DNA from: UBA5951 sp012269555
Lineage (GTDB): Bacteria > Pseudomonadota > Alphaproteobacteria > Puniceispirillales > Puniceispirillaceae
NCBI GenBank assembly: GCA_038147755.1
Contig: JAYQTS010000014.1
Span: 1 to 64,000 of the forward strand
Direction: 5' to 3'
Length of the DNA stretch: 64,000 nucleotides
Shown: piece after piece, positions 27,836 to 37,482 of the stretch
Numbering within the stretch: position 1 is the stretch's first letter
How the letters are laid out: each line of letters begins with the position of its first letter
Made by a program: the position numbers and the translations under genes
Notes under the pieces: model-generated
What the model saw: only the letters and a program-made list of their open reading frames with translations
Database searches by the model: none
What the model was told of the DNA's origin: nothing

Positions 27836-28540
27836 ATGAAAAAACTCATAAAAATTTTAAAAGTGGCACTTATTTCGATAGGTCTTACTTCGACAGTACA
27901 GGCTGGTGACTTATCAAATACTATTACTTTTGGATCTTTGCACCATTTGGTTTCATCGGCTACCGGAGAACATGAAGGCTATGACGTGGATGTTGCAAAA
28001 CTAATGCTGAAGATCTTGGTGTTGAATACCAGTCGTATCAAAACAAACAGAGTTGACCTAGTAATATCCGTTATTGCAAATCCTTCTGAGCAAAAGTCAA
28101 TCAACTTCTCAGTGCCTATGCGCCGTTTTATTCAGGTGCTTTTGCATCTTCAGAGTTGAGTATATCATCTCCTGCGGACTTAAGTGGATTAACTGTTGGT
28201 GTTAGGAGGAAATTAGAAGACTTGGAATTAACAAAAGTTGCCCCTTCAGACGCCAATATTACGAGATTTGGTGATAATGCGGCTACTTAAGTGCCTTTAC
28301 TTCAGGGCAAGTGCAAGTGCTCGTTACCGAAATACAGCTGCTGCGTCACTTACAGAATCAGACCCAAACCTTGATCTCGAAAGGAAGTACATTATTAAAG
28401 ATAGCCCATGTTTTATTGGTGCAAAAGAGTCGCTGGATAATTTATCTTGCATAAAAGTTAGGTGGTGAATATGCTATTTTAAAAATGGCTTGGACAAGAT
28501 TTGCCATCCCTTCCTTCACTAAGGATAAAATCGATTAATA
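27836..28540 (+). pseudogene. Amino-acid ABC transporter binding protein, decayed
   Basis: Starts well: AAGGAAAGGAA site, signal peptide (KKLIKILKVALISIGLTSTVQA) and a mature start with HEGYDVDVAKLM. From about 27990 the family match jumps between frames at least four times (TNRVDLVISVIANP, ISSPADLSGLTVGV, LDLERKYIIKDSPCFIGA, WLGQDLPSLPSL). A stretch expected between LMLK and TNRVDL is missing. No ATPase gene for this transporter is nearby. This looks like true decay on top of sequence errors. Confidence 0.75.
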
Positions 28541-28603
28541 ATAGTCGGGTAATGTGTGCAAATAATTTTTGCTAAGTTTCATTTTACCCACTATTCATTT
28601 TTA

Positions 28604-28817
28604 TCATGACGGTTCCAAATGCAAAATGTAAATGGTCAGTGTTTGAAGGGGAACGGATAGTGATGGTCCTTCGGGCTCGGTAAGTCCACCCTTATAAGAT
28701 GTTTGAATGGCCATCAAAATGTTGGCATGGTTTTCAGCAATTTAATTTATTTCCGCATTTGTTTTTCCCATTAAAAATTTTTCACAAATAAATGGGCATC
28801 TTTCAGGTGGTGGTCAT
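28604..28817 (-). pseudogene. Possible small broken ORF, unrecognised
   Basis: On the minus strand a frame reads PPERCPFICEKFLMGKTNAE-IN, an in-frame TAA at 28742-28744, then IAENHANILMAIQTSYKGGL followed by TEPEGPSLSVPLQTLTIYIL and a TGA at 28604. The composition looks coding. A start would be the ATG at 28815-28817, but it is in another frame, so at least one indel is also needed. I do not recognise the family. It would lie just downstream of the serine hydrolase. Confidence 0.3.
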
Positions 28818-29958
28818 AAGTGCAAGGGCCTTGTGTATGCAGCCTCGTCTAATGTTTTCTAATTCACCAAACAAATTTCCCACCTTATATTTTGCATCAA
28901 CGGAAAAAATTGATAATACTTTGTTTTTTTTCAGACTTAGCACATTAAAAAATCCGCCATGACCAGTCATAGTAATCATTTTCTCACCGTTTATATCATA
29001 AACCCAAAAATGGTATCCGTATCCTACATTTTCACGATGGGTTACCACTGCATTTTCTTTTCCTTCCTGAAAGAATTTTCCAATACAGCTATCTTTTCTT
29101 ATTTCATCCAACACAAACTGTCCGAATTTAGACCAATCTGGGGATTTCATTACCAGTCTTGCCTGAGAAACGGTGTATCCATTTTTATCAGATATCCAAT
29201 GTATCTGCCCCTTTGGCGAAAATTTCTTGTAAATATTTTGGAAAAACACTTCGCTTGCTGGAAGACCAGTTATTTCTGTAATAAGTAATGACAACGCAAA
29301 AGAGTCAGCTGGATGATAATTATGTTTTGTGCCTTGTGTTCTAAGTGACTTATCGAATATTTTGACGGCACTAATTAAATTTGCTTTTCCTGCATATTTA
29401 CCTATCCCCATTGCCATCTGGTTTGCGATGTTTTCTTTTTCACTATTTGGAGGAAACACCACTATTCATTTGAAGTACATTTCTAATGCTTACATTAGAA
29501 TAGGGTGTTTCTTTCAATATATCCGAATAATAACCCATGGTATCATCAAGAGATTTTATTTTCCCTTCACATTTGATACTTCCTATAGCTGCCGCAAGCG
29601 CAGTTTTTGACATAGACATTCCTTGAAGTAGGCTATTCTCGTTAATGGCATAGCCTTTATGAAACCTGGTATATACAATTTCATTGTCTTCTCTGAGTAG
29701 TGCTGCAATATTAAATTTATCATCAAAAATATGGTCATACTTTTGATTATTTATATTTGATAGGTCGTATTTGAATTCTTCGCCATAAGTATGCAAATTG
29801 ATTTTAAATGGGCCAACTTGTTTGGTTTCATGAGCCGAAAAATATGGTTGTATATTTCTTCCAAACATCTTTTGTGGACCGTGGTCAGCAAAAATGGGTT
29901 GGCGAATGCATATGATAATGGCGAAGCATAGTAAGCAAACTTTAATGAAAAAAGACAT
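28803..29958 (-). CDS. Exported serine hydrolase (beta-lactamase/class C-like), frameshifted
   Basis: N-terminal signal peptide (SFFIKVCLLCFAIIICIRQPIFA). The SxxK active-site motif is in GMSMSKTALAAA, and the adjoining DDTMGYYSDIL and NVLQMNSGVSS are typical of penicillin-binding/beta-lactamase-like hydrolases. The first frame stops at about 29443; removing one A from the AAA after TCC restores SSNSEKENIANQMA and the C-terminal frame to 28803, with HWISDKNGY and ITMTGHGGFFNVL (the KTG-box equivalent region). Joined about 385 aa. Substrate unknown. Confidence 0.8.
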
Positions 29959-30081
29959 CTGTAAAACCGATAAATTGAAGAAAAGTTTTGGGGTTGGTAG
30001 CTATTCATAAATTTATTCTAAAACTAGCAAAGAAATTTAATACAACAACTAAAAAAAAAAAATAACGAATTTAAAAAATTT

Positions 30082-31290
30082 TTATTTTAATAGAGTTAAA
30101 AAATTTGCCAAACTGTCAACAGCAGCTTGCATATCAAGTTCTTGGGCTAATTCCTCAGGCGTATGACTGATCCCTTTGTGACACCTAACAAAAAGCATAG
30201 CTATAGGACAAAGGTCAGCTATAGCTGATGCATCATGAGTTGCTCCTGAAGGCAGTTCAAAGACGGGGTGCCCCGTCTTTGAGATTGCATTTTGTAAAAC
30301 CAATTTAAGGCGCTCATCACAAGGAGAAGCCTGTTGTGAGTAGGTTTTGGATGAAAAAAAATCAATTTTCCGTTCAGCGGCGATCATTTTGAGTTTTTTT
30401 ATGATAGATTTTCCACCTATTTCCCGTATTTCATCCGATGCAGACCTAACTTCAAGTACCATCGAAACCTGACTAGGAATCACATTGACGACATTTGGTG
30501 TAACCGTAAATTTTCCGATTGTTGCTATCAAATCTGTAGTGTCTTTTGCAATTTTTTCTGCGTTTAAAACAAGTTCCGCAGCGCAAGCAAGGGTATCTTG
30601 ACGATTATCCATCGGGGTAGTTCCTGCATGACCAGAAACTCCTTTTAGAATGATCTGATGTCTCTCAATTCCGGATATTGCTGTGACAATACCTAACGGT
30701 AAATTTTTTTCATATAAAACTGGACCCTGTTCAATATGGGTTTCAATATATCCAATTAACGGGGTATTTCTAATATCAAGTTTGTCGAGTTTCTTTGGAT
30801 TAAGTTGGAATTTTAACATGGCATCTCGAATCGAAATTCCATTATCATCCTTCAAATCTAGACTATCCATATCTAAGGTTGCAGCCAATGCCCGAGGGCC
30901 AATCAGAGCCGTTGGAAATCGAACACCCTCTTCATCTGCAAAAGCCATCACTTGGACAGAATACGGCAATGTGATGTTTCTGATTTTTCTCAATGCGAGT
31001 ATGGGCAACAAGACACCCATAATTCCGTCAAATCTACCCCCGTTGTGCACTGAATCTTGATGTGAACCAAGCAGAAGAGTTGGGCTATTTGGCGAGCCTT
31101 CAAGCCTGCCTATCACAGTACCTGCATCATCGACATGAACTTTAAGTCCACTATCAATCATCCAGGTTTTTATTTTTTCAATTGCGCCTCGGTGTTCAGG
31201 CGTGAAAGGCAATCTGGTAACCCCATCATTAGAAGCAGAGCATGTGGCAATATCATTTAACATCTGCGAAATAGGTGATGTTTTTTCCAT
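30082..31290 (-). CDS. M20-family amidohydrolase (allantoate/N-carbamoyl-L-amino-acid hydrolase type)
   Basis: 402 aa, AllC/HyuC family. Metal and substrate motifs are in place: GSHQDSVHNGGRFDG, FADEEGVRF, GYIETHIEQGPVL, GVSGHAGTTPM and SGATHDASAIA. The family cleaves allantoate, ureidoglycolate or N-carbamoyl amino acids. It follows DUF1028 by 20 bp and diverges from a Dpp-type transporter, so the substrate probably arrives through that transporter and may be an N-carbamoyl or N-acyl amino acid. Exact specificity cannot be read. Confidence 0.9.
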   Translation of the reverse strand: MEKTSPISQMLNDIATCSASNDGVTRLPFTPEHRGAIEKIKTWMIDSGLKVHVDDAGTVIGRLEGSPNSPTLLLGSHQDSVHNGGRFDGIMGVLLPILALRKIRNITLPYSVQVMAFADEEGVRFPTALIGPRALAATLDMDSLDLKDDNGISIRDAMLKFQLNPKKLDKLDIRNTPLIGYIETHIEQGPVLYEKNLPLGIVTAISGIERHQIILKGVSGHAGTTPMDNRQDTLACAAELVLNAEKIAKDTTDLIATIGKFTVTPNVVNVIPSQVSMVLEVRSASDEIREIGGKSIIKKLKMIAAERKIDFFSSKTYSQQASPCDERLKLVLQNAISKTGHPVFELPSGATHDASAIADLCPIAMLFVRCHKGISHTPEELAQELDMQAAVDSLANFLTLLK

Positions 31291-31310
31291 TTTTTTATTA
31301 ACTTTATTTC

Positions 31311-31973
31311 TTACTTAGGAATCTTTTCTTCTTTCTGATAGGAAGGAAGCGTTTTAAACCAGGCGTCATAGGCTGGTTCTTGGATTTTTTTTAGAATGTT
31401 CTCTAATTGGTCTATTGGTGTTTCATGGTAATCTACGCGAAGTGTGATAGGAGGTTGTTGGGGCTTGAACACAAGAAGCGCTGCAGACATTAATCCTCTA
31501 CTGTCACCGCCAGCTTCGGCGCCAGCTCTGAGACTTGCAATGAGTTTTTCTTCGACAGAATCATGAGGTTTTTTAAAGGTATCATACATTTTTTTTAGTA
31601 CATTTCTGTTGCTAAGAATATTTCCAGCTAGCACTAACCCGTCTTCAACAATCTCATCTATGATTACACCATTTTTCCCTCCGCTATAAACATTAGTTTT
31701 ACCGTCAATATCGATAGCAGCTATTTGACGGTATTCGCGTCGGGGGTCGTTATTTGTCGTTCCTTTAATAGCGTTAGACGCAGATACCCCATTTTCCATT
31801 TGCTTAAGAGTTTCATCACCCCAAACAATATTAGGCTCTGCTCCTTGTGATGCAGTAAGACCTCCAAAGGGGTGTCCTCTTAATACCCATCCTCCTACGC
31901 AAAGGTTGCCTGTTGCTGAGGCGCCTGCAAGTATCCCGGTAGTTTTGTCCAGACTAAGAAGCGAAAATGTCAT
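31311..31973 (-). CDS. DUF1028 family protein (putative Ntn-type hydrolase)
   Basis: 220 aa. The N-terminus FSLLSLDKTTGILAGASATG is the DUF1028 hallmark, a family proposed to have an Ntn-hydrolase fold. The usual family domain ends near residue 205. No signal peptide. First gene of a two-gene operon with the AllC-like hydrolase. DUF1028 genes often sit with peptide transporters and amidohydrolases, which suggests a cytoplasmic step in using a peptide-like substrate; the reaction is unknown. Confidence 0.87.
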   Translation of the reverse strand: MTFSLLSLDKTTGILAGASATGNLCVGGWVLRGHPFGGLTASQGAEPNIVWGDETLKQMENGVSASNAIKGTTNNDPRREYRQIAAIDIDGKTNVYSGGKNGVIIDEIVEDGLVLAGNILSNRNVLKKMYDTFKKPHDSVEEKLIASLRAGAEAGGDSRGLMSAALLVFKPQQPPITLRVDYHETPIDQLENILKKIQEPAYDAWFKTLPSYQKEEKIPK

Positions 31974-32036
31974 GATAGCTCTTATATAAAGAATTTATTA
32001 ATTTGCCCATAAAACCATTTTTTTCTTGATTTGTCT

Positions 32037-32068
32037 ATTTATCATGATCAATATTTATCATGATAAAT
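32037..32068. promoter_or_regulatory. Tandem 16-bp operator-like repeats
   Basis: ATTTATCATGATCAAT (32037-32052) is followed without a gap by ATTTATCATGATAAAT (32053-32068). The two differ at one base, and the second is a perfect palindrome. They lie between the divergent DUF1028 and binding-protein genes, 37 bp before the latter. The FadR/GntR regulator ending the Dpp operon (37483) is the natural candidate to bind here. Confidence 0.6.
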
Positions 32069-32104
32069 TAATTTTTTCAATATAACTTATGGAAGGTAAC
32101 TAAC

Positions 32105-33682
32105 ATGAAAATATTTAAAACGGTTTATCGCACCGTTGTTGCGGTATTCATGCTAGTGGTATCGAGTTGTCTATTTATGGTTCCTGCTATAGCTAGCACT
32201 CCAAGCAATGTTCTGGTTGTAGGACAAATTGCAGAGCCAAAATCGCTGGATCCAGCAACAGTCACAGCAGTAAACGATTTTCGTATTTTAATGAACGTTT
32301 ATGATGGTCTTGTGCGTTATAAAGATGGAGCATTGGAAGTAGAGCCGGCACTTGCAGAAAGTTGGGATATTAGTGCTGATGGGAAAACATATACTTTCAA
32401 ATTACGTTCGGGTGTAAAGTTCCATGATGGAACTTCTGTGACTGCTGAAGCAGTGAAATTTAATTTTGATCGAATGCTTGATGACTCTCATCCTTTTCAC
32501 GATACCGGCCCTTTTCCTCTCAGTTTCTTTTTTTCAGCAATAGAAAAAGTTGAGGCTGTAAATGCTGGTACAGTTAGATTTTCACTAAATGCACCCTATG
32601 CGCCGTTTTTATCTAATTTAGCTTATCCAACCGGATTAATTGCCTCACCAGATGCTATCAAAAAGCATGGAAAAGATTTTGGGCGCAATCCAGTTGGCAC
32701 CGGTGCGTTTAAGTTTGATTCTTGGAAATCAAACGAAGCTGTAGTCGTATCACGGTATGATGGACATTGGGACGGTAAAGCTGGAACAGAGGCTGTAATA
32801 TTTCGGCCAATAACTGATGGCAACACCAGGGTAGCTGAGATGCTCTCAGGTGGAATTGATATGATGGTTGAGGTTCCTCCTACATCATTGGGTCAGTTCT
32901 CAGGTGCTGACTTCTCCGTTGTAGAGCAAGCAGGCCCTCATGTTTGGTTTCTAATATTAAATGCTAAAGAAGGACCTTTTGCAAATAAGCTGGTTCGACA
33001 AGCAGCTAACTATGCAATTAATAAAAAAGCGATAGTTGATGACGTGCTTGAAGGTACAGCTGCTATTGCAGCAGGCCCAACCCCCCCAGCGTTTGCTTGG
33101 GCTTATAATGACTCTTTAGAGCCATATCCTTATGATCCAGACAAAGCAAAATCTCTTCTAAAAGAAGCCGGCATTACAAATGCAAAACTTACTTTCTATG
33201 TCACGCAAGGTGGTTCAGGAATGTTAGACCCCGTTGCTATGGGCACCGCTATACAGGCAGACCTCGCAGCTGTCGGTTTTGATGTTGAGATTAAAACTTT
33301 TGAATGGAATGCTTTTCTTGGTGAAGTAAACCCTGGACTTGAAGGTAAAGCAGATATGGCAGAAATGGCTTGGATGACAAATGACCCAGATACTCTCCCT
33401 TATCTGGCGCTTCGTACATCAGCTTGGCCAGACCAAGGAGGTTTTAATTCTGGCTATTATTCTAACCCAAAAGTTGATGAGTTGCTTGAGGCAGCTAGAT
33501 CATCTACCGACCAGAATGAACGTGCAAGTCTTTACAAAGAAATGCAGGAGATTGTTCAAGAAGATGCACCTTGGGTGTTTGTTGCAAACTGGAAACAGAA
33601 TGCAGTTAAGAGTAGTAAAGTAGAAAATTTCTCCCTACAACCATCTTTTCTTCTTCTTTTAAAAGATGTAAAGAAAAATTAA
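32105..33682 (+). CDS. Dpp/Opp-type ABC transporter substrate-binding protein
   Basis: 525 aa, SBP_bac_5 family. Signal peptide about residues 1-30 ending SSCLFMVPAIAS; the cysteine could suggest a lipoprotein, but the context is not a clear lipobox. Family motifs: EPKSLDPAT, LAESWDISADGKTYTFKLR, GVKFHDGTSVTAEAVKFNFD and NPVGTGAFKF. Binds a peptide, nickel chelate, glutathione or a similar solute in the periplasm. First gene of the five-gene dpp-like operon with a GGAAGG site; a stem-loop follows it. Confidence 0.92.
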   Translation: MKIFKTVYRTVVAVFMLVVSSCLFMVPAIASTPSNVLVVGQIAEPKSLDPATVTAVNDFRILMNVYDGLVRYKDGALEVEPALAESWDISADGKTYTFKLRSGVKFHDGTSVTAEAVKFNFDRMLDDSHPFHDTGPFPLSFFFSAIEKVEAVNAGTVRFSLNAPYAPFLSNLAYPTGLIASPDAIKKHGKDFGRNPVGTGAFKFDSWKSNEAVVVSRYDGHWDGKAGTEAVIFRPITDGNTRVAEMLSGGIDMMVEVPPTSLGQFSGADFSVVEQAGPHVWFLILNAKEGPFANKLVRQAANYAINKKAIVDDVLEGTAAIAAGPTPPAFAWAYNDSLEPYPYDPDKAKSLLKEAGITNAKLTFYVTQGGSGMLDPVAMGTAIQADLAAVGFDVEIKTFEWNAFLGEVNPGLEGKADMAEMAWMTNDPDTLPYLALRTSAWPDQGGFNSGYYSNPKVDELLEAARSSTDQNERASLYKEMQEIVQEDAPWVFVANWKQNAVKSSKVENFSLQPSFLLLLKDVKKN

Positions 33683-33691
33683 ATATTAAAC

Positions 33692-33721
33692 TGTGTTGGC
33701 CATGATTAAATGGCCAACACA
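33692..33721 (+). other. Stem-loop between binding-protein and permease genes
   Basis: TGTGTTGGCCA at 33692-33702 pairs perfectly with TGGCCAACACA at 33711-33721 around an 8-base loop. No T-run follows. Placed just after the binding-protein stop, it may protect the upstream mRNA from 3' decay or lower readthrough into the permease genes. Confidence 0.6.
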
Positions 33722-33744
33722 ACTTTCAGAAGCTGGCCCAAAAA

Positions 33745-34692
33745 ATGCCTCGCTACATTTTTTTTAGAATTCTCTCTATTATTCCAGTTTTGCTTGGTTT
33801 AACGCTGATCGTTTTTATTATTATGTCACTTATCCCAGGTGACCCAGCTACTGCAATATTAGGCTCCTATGCAACTCCTGAGAATGTAGCTCGACTTAAT
33901 CAGCAGCTTGGCCTGGATAAACCTTTATTTCAAAGGTATTTCATATGGCTCTCTAATTTAATTCAAGGCGATTTTGGTCGTTCTATGTCCCTAAACCGCC
34001 CAGTTATAGATGAAATTCTAGAGAGGTTTAGTGCAACACTAATCTTGTCGGGAACTGCGTTTGTTTTGTGCTCTTTTATTGGTATTTTGGCTGGGGTAAT
34101 TTCAGCCACACGTCAATATGGGTTAGCAGATAAATTAATTACCTTAACCGTTTTGATAGGGATTTCAATTCCATCTTTTTTTCTGGGAATGATGATGATT
34201 CTATATTTCGCAGTAAGACTTAGATGGTTTCCTGCTTCAGGAATGTATGCTCTCTATGGTGGGGGTGATTTTATTGATTTGCTCAATCATTTAATTATGC
34301 CCGCAGTTGCCTTGGCAATAGTAGCAGCTGGTGTTATAGCCCGTCTTTCTAGGGCTGCTATGCTCGAGGTGTTACGACTAGATTTCATTCGCACAGCGCG
34401 GGCAAAAGGAGTTCCAGAAAAGCGTGTTATAATTAGACATGCACTTCGTTATTCAATGGTATCTATTCTCCCTATTCTTGGGCTTCAAGCAGGTTTTGTT
34501 TTATCTGGAGCCGTATACATAGAGATTGTTTTCCAGTGGCCAGGGGTAGGTCGAATGATGGTAGATGCTATTCTTGCGCGAGATATTATGTTGGTTCAAG
34601 GAGGCGTTTTATTTGTTGCTGCATGTTATGTGATTTTTAACATTATCGTGGATGTTGTTCAGTTGTGGCTTGATCCAAGGATAAGAAGTTAA
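33745..34692 (+). CDS. Dpp-type ABC transporter permease (DppB)
   Basis: 315 aa inner-membrane permease. Begins with the family's short first membrane segment (IFFRILSIIPVLLGLTLIVF), then MSLIPGDPA, a large periplasmic part and the BPD_transp_1 domain with the cytoplasmic loop DFIRTARAKGVPEKRVIIRH. The TAA stop shares its last A with the next ATG, so translation is coupled. No clear ribosome site is visible before this start; the stem-loop lies just upstream. Confidence 0.92.
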   Translation: MPRYIFFRILSIIPVLLGLTLIVFIIMSLIPGDPATAILGSYATPENVARLNQQLGLDKPLFQRYFIWLSNLIQGDFGRSMSLNRPVIDEILERFSATLILSGTAFVLCSFIGILAGVISATRQYGLADKLITLTVLIGISIPSFFLGMMMILYFAVRLRWFPASGMYALYGGGDFIDLLNHLIMPAVALAIVAAGVIARLSRAAMLEVLRLDFIRTARAKGVPEKRVIIRHALRYSMVSILPILGLQAGFVLSGAVYIEIVFQWPGVGRMMVDAILARDIMLVQGGVLFVAACYVIFNIIVDVVQLWLDPRIRS

Positions 34693-36539
34693 TGAGGGTA
34701 CTATACAAAAAAATAATTAGAAATAGATTGGCTGGGTTCGGAGCGGCTTTGGTATCAATCATCTGCTTTTTATCTTTAATAACGCCTTTTTTAGGGCTTC
34801 CAGACCCAAATGTGATTGATACATCAAAAAGGTTCACGATGCCATTGGTTGATGGTTACATTTTTGGTGCTGACCACCTTGGTAGAGATATTTTGTCAAG
34901 ATTACTTTGGGGAACGCGTCTGAGCATTTTCGTTGGACTGGTTGCTGCATTGATTGCCGCCAGCATTGGTTCTGTTATAGGTATTCTCGCCGGTTTATAT
35001 GGTGGAAAAGCGGATACACTTCTGATGCGTTCAATTGATGTGTTAATGGCATTTCCATATATTTTACTCGCACTTGCAATAGTAGCTGTCTTGGGTCCAG
35101 GTTTGATGAATGCCTTAATAGCAGTGGCAATCGTTAACATACCGTTCTTTGCAAGAAACGTGAGGGGAGTAACGCTAAGTCTAGTGCAATCAGATTTTAT
35201 AGCGGCAGCTCGACTATCTGGTAGAAACACATTTTCGATTTTATTGTTTGAGCTACTACCAAACTTAGTTTCCGTAATCATTGTTGCTTTTTCTACTACA
35301 ATCGGCTGGATGATTTTAGAAACAGCAGGTTTATCTTTTCTTGGTCTTGGTTCTCAACCTCCTCAATCCGACCTCGGGTCTATGCTTGGAGAAGCAAGGG
35401 CAGCATTAATCACACATCCTCACACTTCATTTATTCCAGGACTAATGATTTTCGCAATTGTGATGGGAATAAATTTACTTGGTGACGGTATCAGGGATGC
35501 TTTAGACCCAAGACTTGCTAAAGGTATGCTCCGCCGTTCTCAACCAATTACATATATAGACAGACAAAAAAATATATCGCTACCAAATACAATAAATTTA
35601 CTCAGTGTAAATGATTTACAAACCGAGTTTCAAATTGACAATAAAAAAATAAAAGCCATTCGTAATGTCAGTTTCTCGATTGAAAAAGGTCAATGCTTGG
35701 CTATAGTGGGTGAAAGTGGTTCAGGTAAATCAGTAACTGCTTTATCTCTTACAGGATTAGTCGCTTCACCTCCTGCTGTTATAAGTGGGGGTGTGGTTAA
35801 TTTCCAGAATATAGACATTCTCTCATTAAATTATGAAGAGATTAGAGAAATTAGGGGAAAAAAAATTAGTTACATTTTTCAGGATCCTAACTCAAGTCTG
35901 CATCCATTACATTCTATTGGAGACCAGTTAATTGAAGTGATGTTGGTGCATGAAAGTAAGTTTAAAAGGCATATTTTAGAAGAAAGAGCGGTTCAATTAC
36001 TTAAGGATGTAATGATTGCGAATCCTGAGCGGGTTATGAATTCTTATCCACATGAATTATCAGGTGGGATGCGTCAGCGTATTGGAATAGCTATAGCACT
36101 AGCCAATGACCCTGAGCTAATCATTGCTGACGAACCAACAACAGCTCTAGATGTAACAGTTCAAGCGCAGATCCTTGATATTTTAAATCGATTGCGAATA
36201 CAGAGGGGCTTATCATTATTATTTATCTCACATGATATGAATGTCATTGCGAGTATAAGTGATAAAATTGCCATAATGTATGCCGGCCAAATTATTGAAA
36301 CAGGTCCTACTCAAGAGGTTCTAGATCAACCTTTTCATCCATATACAAAGGCTCTTTTGGCTTGTTCCCCTCAAATAGGCTCTAGCCTTGGTCTGCCAAA
36401 ACCAATTAAAGGAATGCCGCCTTTGCTGGAAGAGTTATCAGAGGGATGCTCTTTTGCTCCAAGGTGTTCATATTTTACCAAGGATTGCAATAAAGAACCA
36501 ATTGTTCTCAGTACGATTGAAAATCGGTCATTTAGATGA
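34692..36539 (+). CDS. Fused Dpp-type permease (DppC) and ATPase (DppD)
   Basis: 615 aa in one uninterrupted frame. Residues 1-280 are a DppC-type permease (GADHLGRDILSRLLWGTRLS, DFIAAARLSGRNTFSILLFE). A linker of about 25 residues follows, then an ABC domain from about 297: Walker A GESGSGKS, signature LSGGMRQR, Walker B LIIADEPTTALD, and the oligopeptide-transporter C-terminal region with SEGCSFAPRCSY. These are normally two genes. The ATPase tail after ENRSFR is slightly short. With no stop or shift at the join, the fusion looks genuine. Confidence 0.9.
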   Translation: MRVLYKKIIRNRLAGFGAALVSIICFLSLITPFLGLPDPNVIDTSKRFTMPLVDGYIFGADHLGRDILSRLLWGTRLSIFVGLVAALIAASIGSVIGILAGLYGGKADTLLMRSIDVLMAFPYILLALAIVAVLGPGLMNALIAVAIVNIPFFARNVRGVTLSLVQSDFIAAARLSGRNTFSILLFELLPNLVSVIIVAFSTTIGWMILETAGLSFLGLGSQPPQSDLGSMLGEARAALITHPHTSFIPGLMIFAIVMGINLLGDGIRDALDPRLAKGMLRRSQPITYIDRQKNISLPNTINLLSVNDLQTEFQIDNKKIKAIRNVSFSIEKGQCLAIVGESGSGKSVTALSLTGLVASPPAVISGGVVNFQNIDILSLNYEEIREIRGKKISYIFQDPNSSLHPLHSIGDQLIEVMLVHESKFKRHILEERAVQLLKDVMIANPERVMNSYPHELSGGMRQRIGIAIALANDPELIIADEPTTALDVTVQAQILDILNRLRIQRGLSLLFISHDMNVIASISDKIAIMYAGQIIETGPTQEVLDQPFHPYTKALLACSPQIGSSLGLPKPIKGMPPLLEELSEGCSFAPRCSYFTKDCNKEPIVLSTIENRSFR

Positions 36540-36558
36540 ATTAAAAAGGGTTCTCTAG

Positions 36559-37461
36559 ATGCCTAAACCAATCATTCAAATAAAAAATTTATGCAAAAAT
36601 TTTAGTATAAAACAAGCTAGTCTTCTTGCGCCAAAACAAGTTTTAAAAGCTGTAAAAAATGTATCGCTTGATGTTAAAAAAGGTGAAATTTTCGGAATCA
36701 TAGGGGAATCCGGCTGCGGAAAATCAACTCTTGCTAGAACGATAGTTGGTATTTATAAGGCAGATTCTGGAACAGTAAAACTTGACGAAAATTCAATTGA
36801 AAACATCCCATCTAAAGAGCTAAACAGAACAATTCAATATGTTTTTCAAGATCCTCTAGGAAGTTTAAACCCCCGTAAAACGATTCGTCAAAACCTACAA
36901 ACGCCACTGCATTTATTGTTAGGACTCAATTCTCATCAGATTAACCAGAAGTTAACTGAAATGATGGAAGCAGTTGGTCTTCCCTTAAGAACACTGTATC
37001 AATATCCTCACGAAATTTCTGGCGGTCAAGCACAGAGAATAGGTATAGCAAGAGCTTTACTTGCCGGCTCTCAAATTCTTGTTCTAGATGAGCCAGTGTC
37101 GGCTCTCGATGTTTCAGTCCAGGCTCAAATACTTGAATTACTGATAAATCTGAAAGATAAATTTAGCCTCACATATATTTTTATTTCTCATGATCTTGCT
37201 GTTATCGAAGCGTTTTGTAATCGTGTGGCGGTAATGTATTACGGTGAGATTGCTGAGGTGTTGCCTGCAACCAAGCTTTATAGTCAATCGCTTCACCCTT
37301 ATACTAATTTGCTTGCGCGTACAGCGCCGCGTCTTGATAATGAAATTCATACGGAATTTCAGATAGAATTGCCTGACCCTTTAAAACCTCCGCTGGGATG
37401 TGCTTTTGCTCCTAGGTGCTCCAATGTTGGGAAGCCTGCAAAGAATCTTCGCCTGAATTAA
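36559..37461 (+). CDS. Dpp-type ABC transporter ATPase (DppF)
   Basis: 300 aa: Walker A GESGCGKST, signature ISGGQAQR, Walker B ILVLDEPVSALD, switch His in ISHDLA. The open frame ends CSNVGKPAKNLRLN. In another frame from about 37425 the family C-terminus appears (CWEACKESSPELKLLKENSY, then VACHYPTKQ) ending at 37514, so a one-base indel probably truncates it. With the longer end the gene would overlap the GntR start by 32 bp. Second ATPase of the dpp-like operon. Confidence 0.9.
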   Translation: MPKPIIQIKNLCKNFSIKQASLLAPKQVLKAVKNVSLDVKKGEIFGIIGESGCGKSTLARTIVGIYKADSGTVKLDENSIENIPSKELNRTIQYVFQDPLGSLNPRKTIRQNLQTPLHLLLGLNSHQINQKLTEMMEAVGLPLRTLYQYPHEISGGQAQRIGIARALLAGSQILVLDEPVSALDVSVQAQILELLINLKDKFSLTYIFISHDLAVIEAFCNRVAVMYYGEIAEVLPATKLYSQSLHPYTNLLARTAPRLDNEIHTEFQIELPDPLKPPLGCAFAPRCSNVGKPAKNLRLN

Positions 37462-37482
37462 AATTACTGAAAGAAAACTCCT

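Noticed and set aside
33692..33721. Rho-independent terminator
   Set aside because: The stem is perfect, but ACTTTCAG follows instead of a T-run, so it was kept only as a stem-loop.
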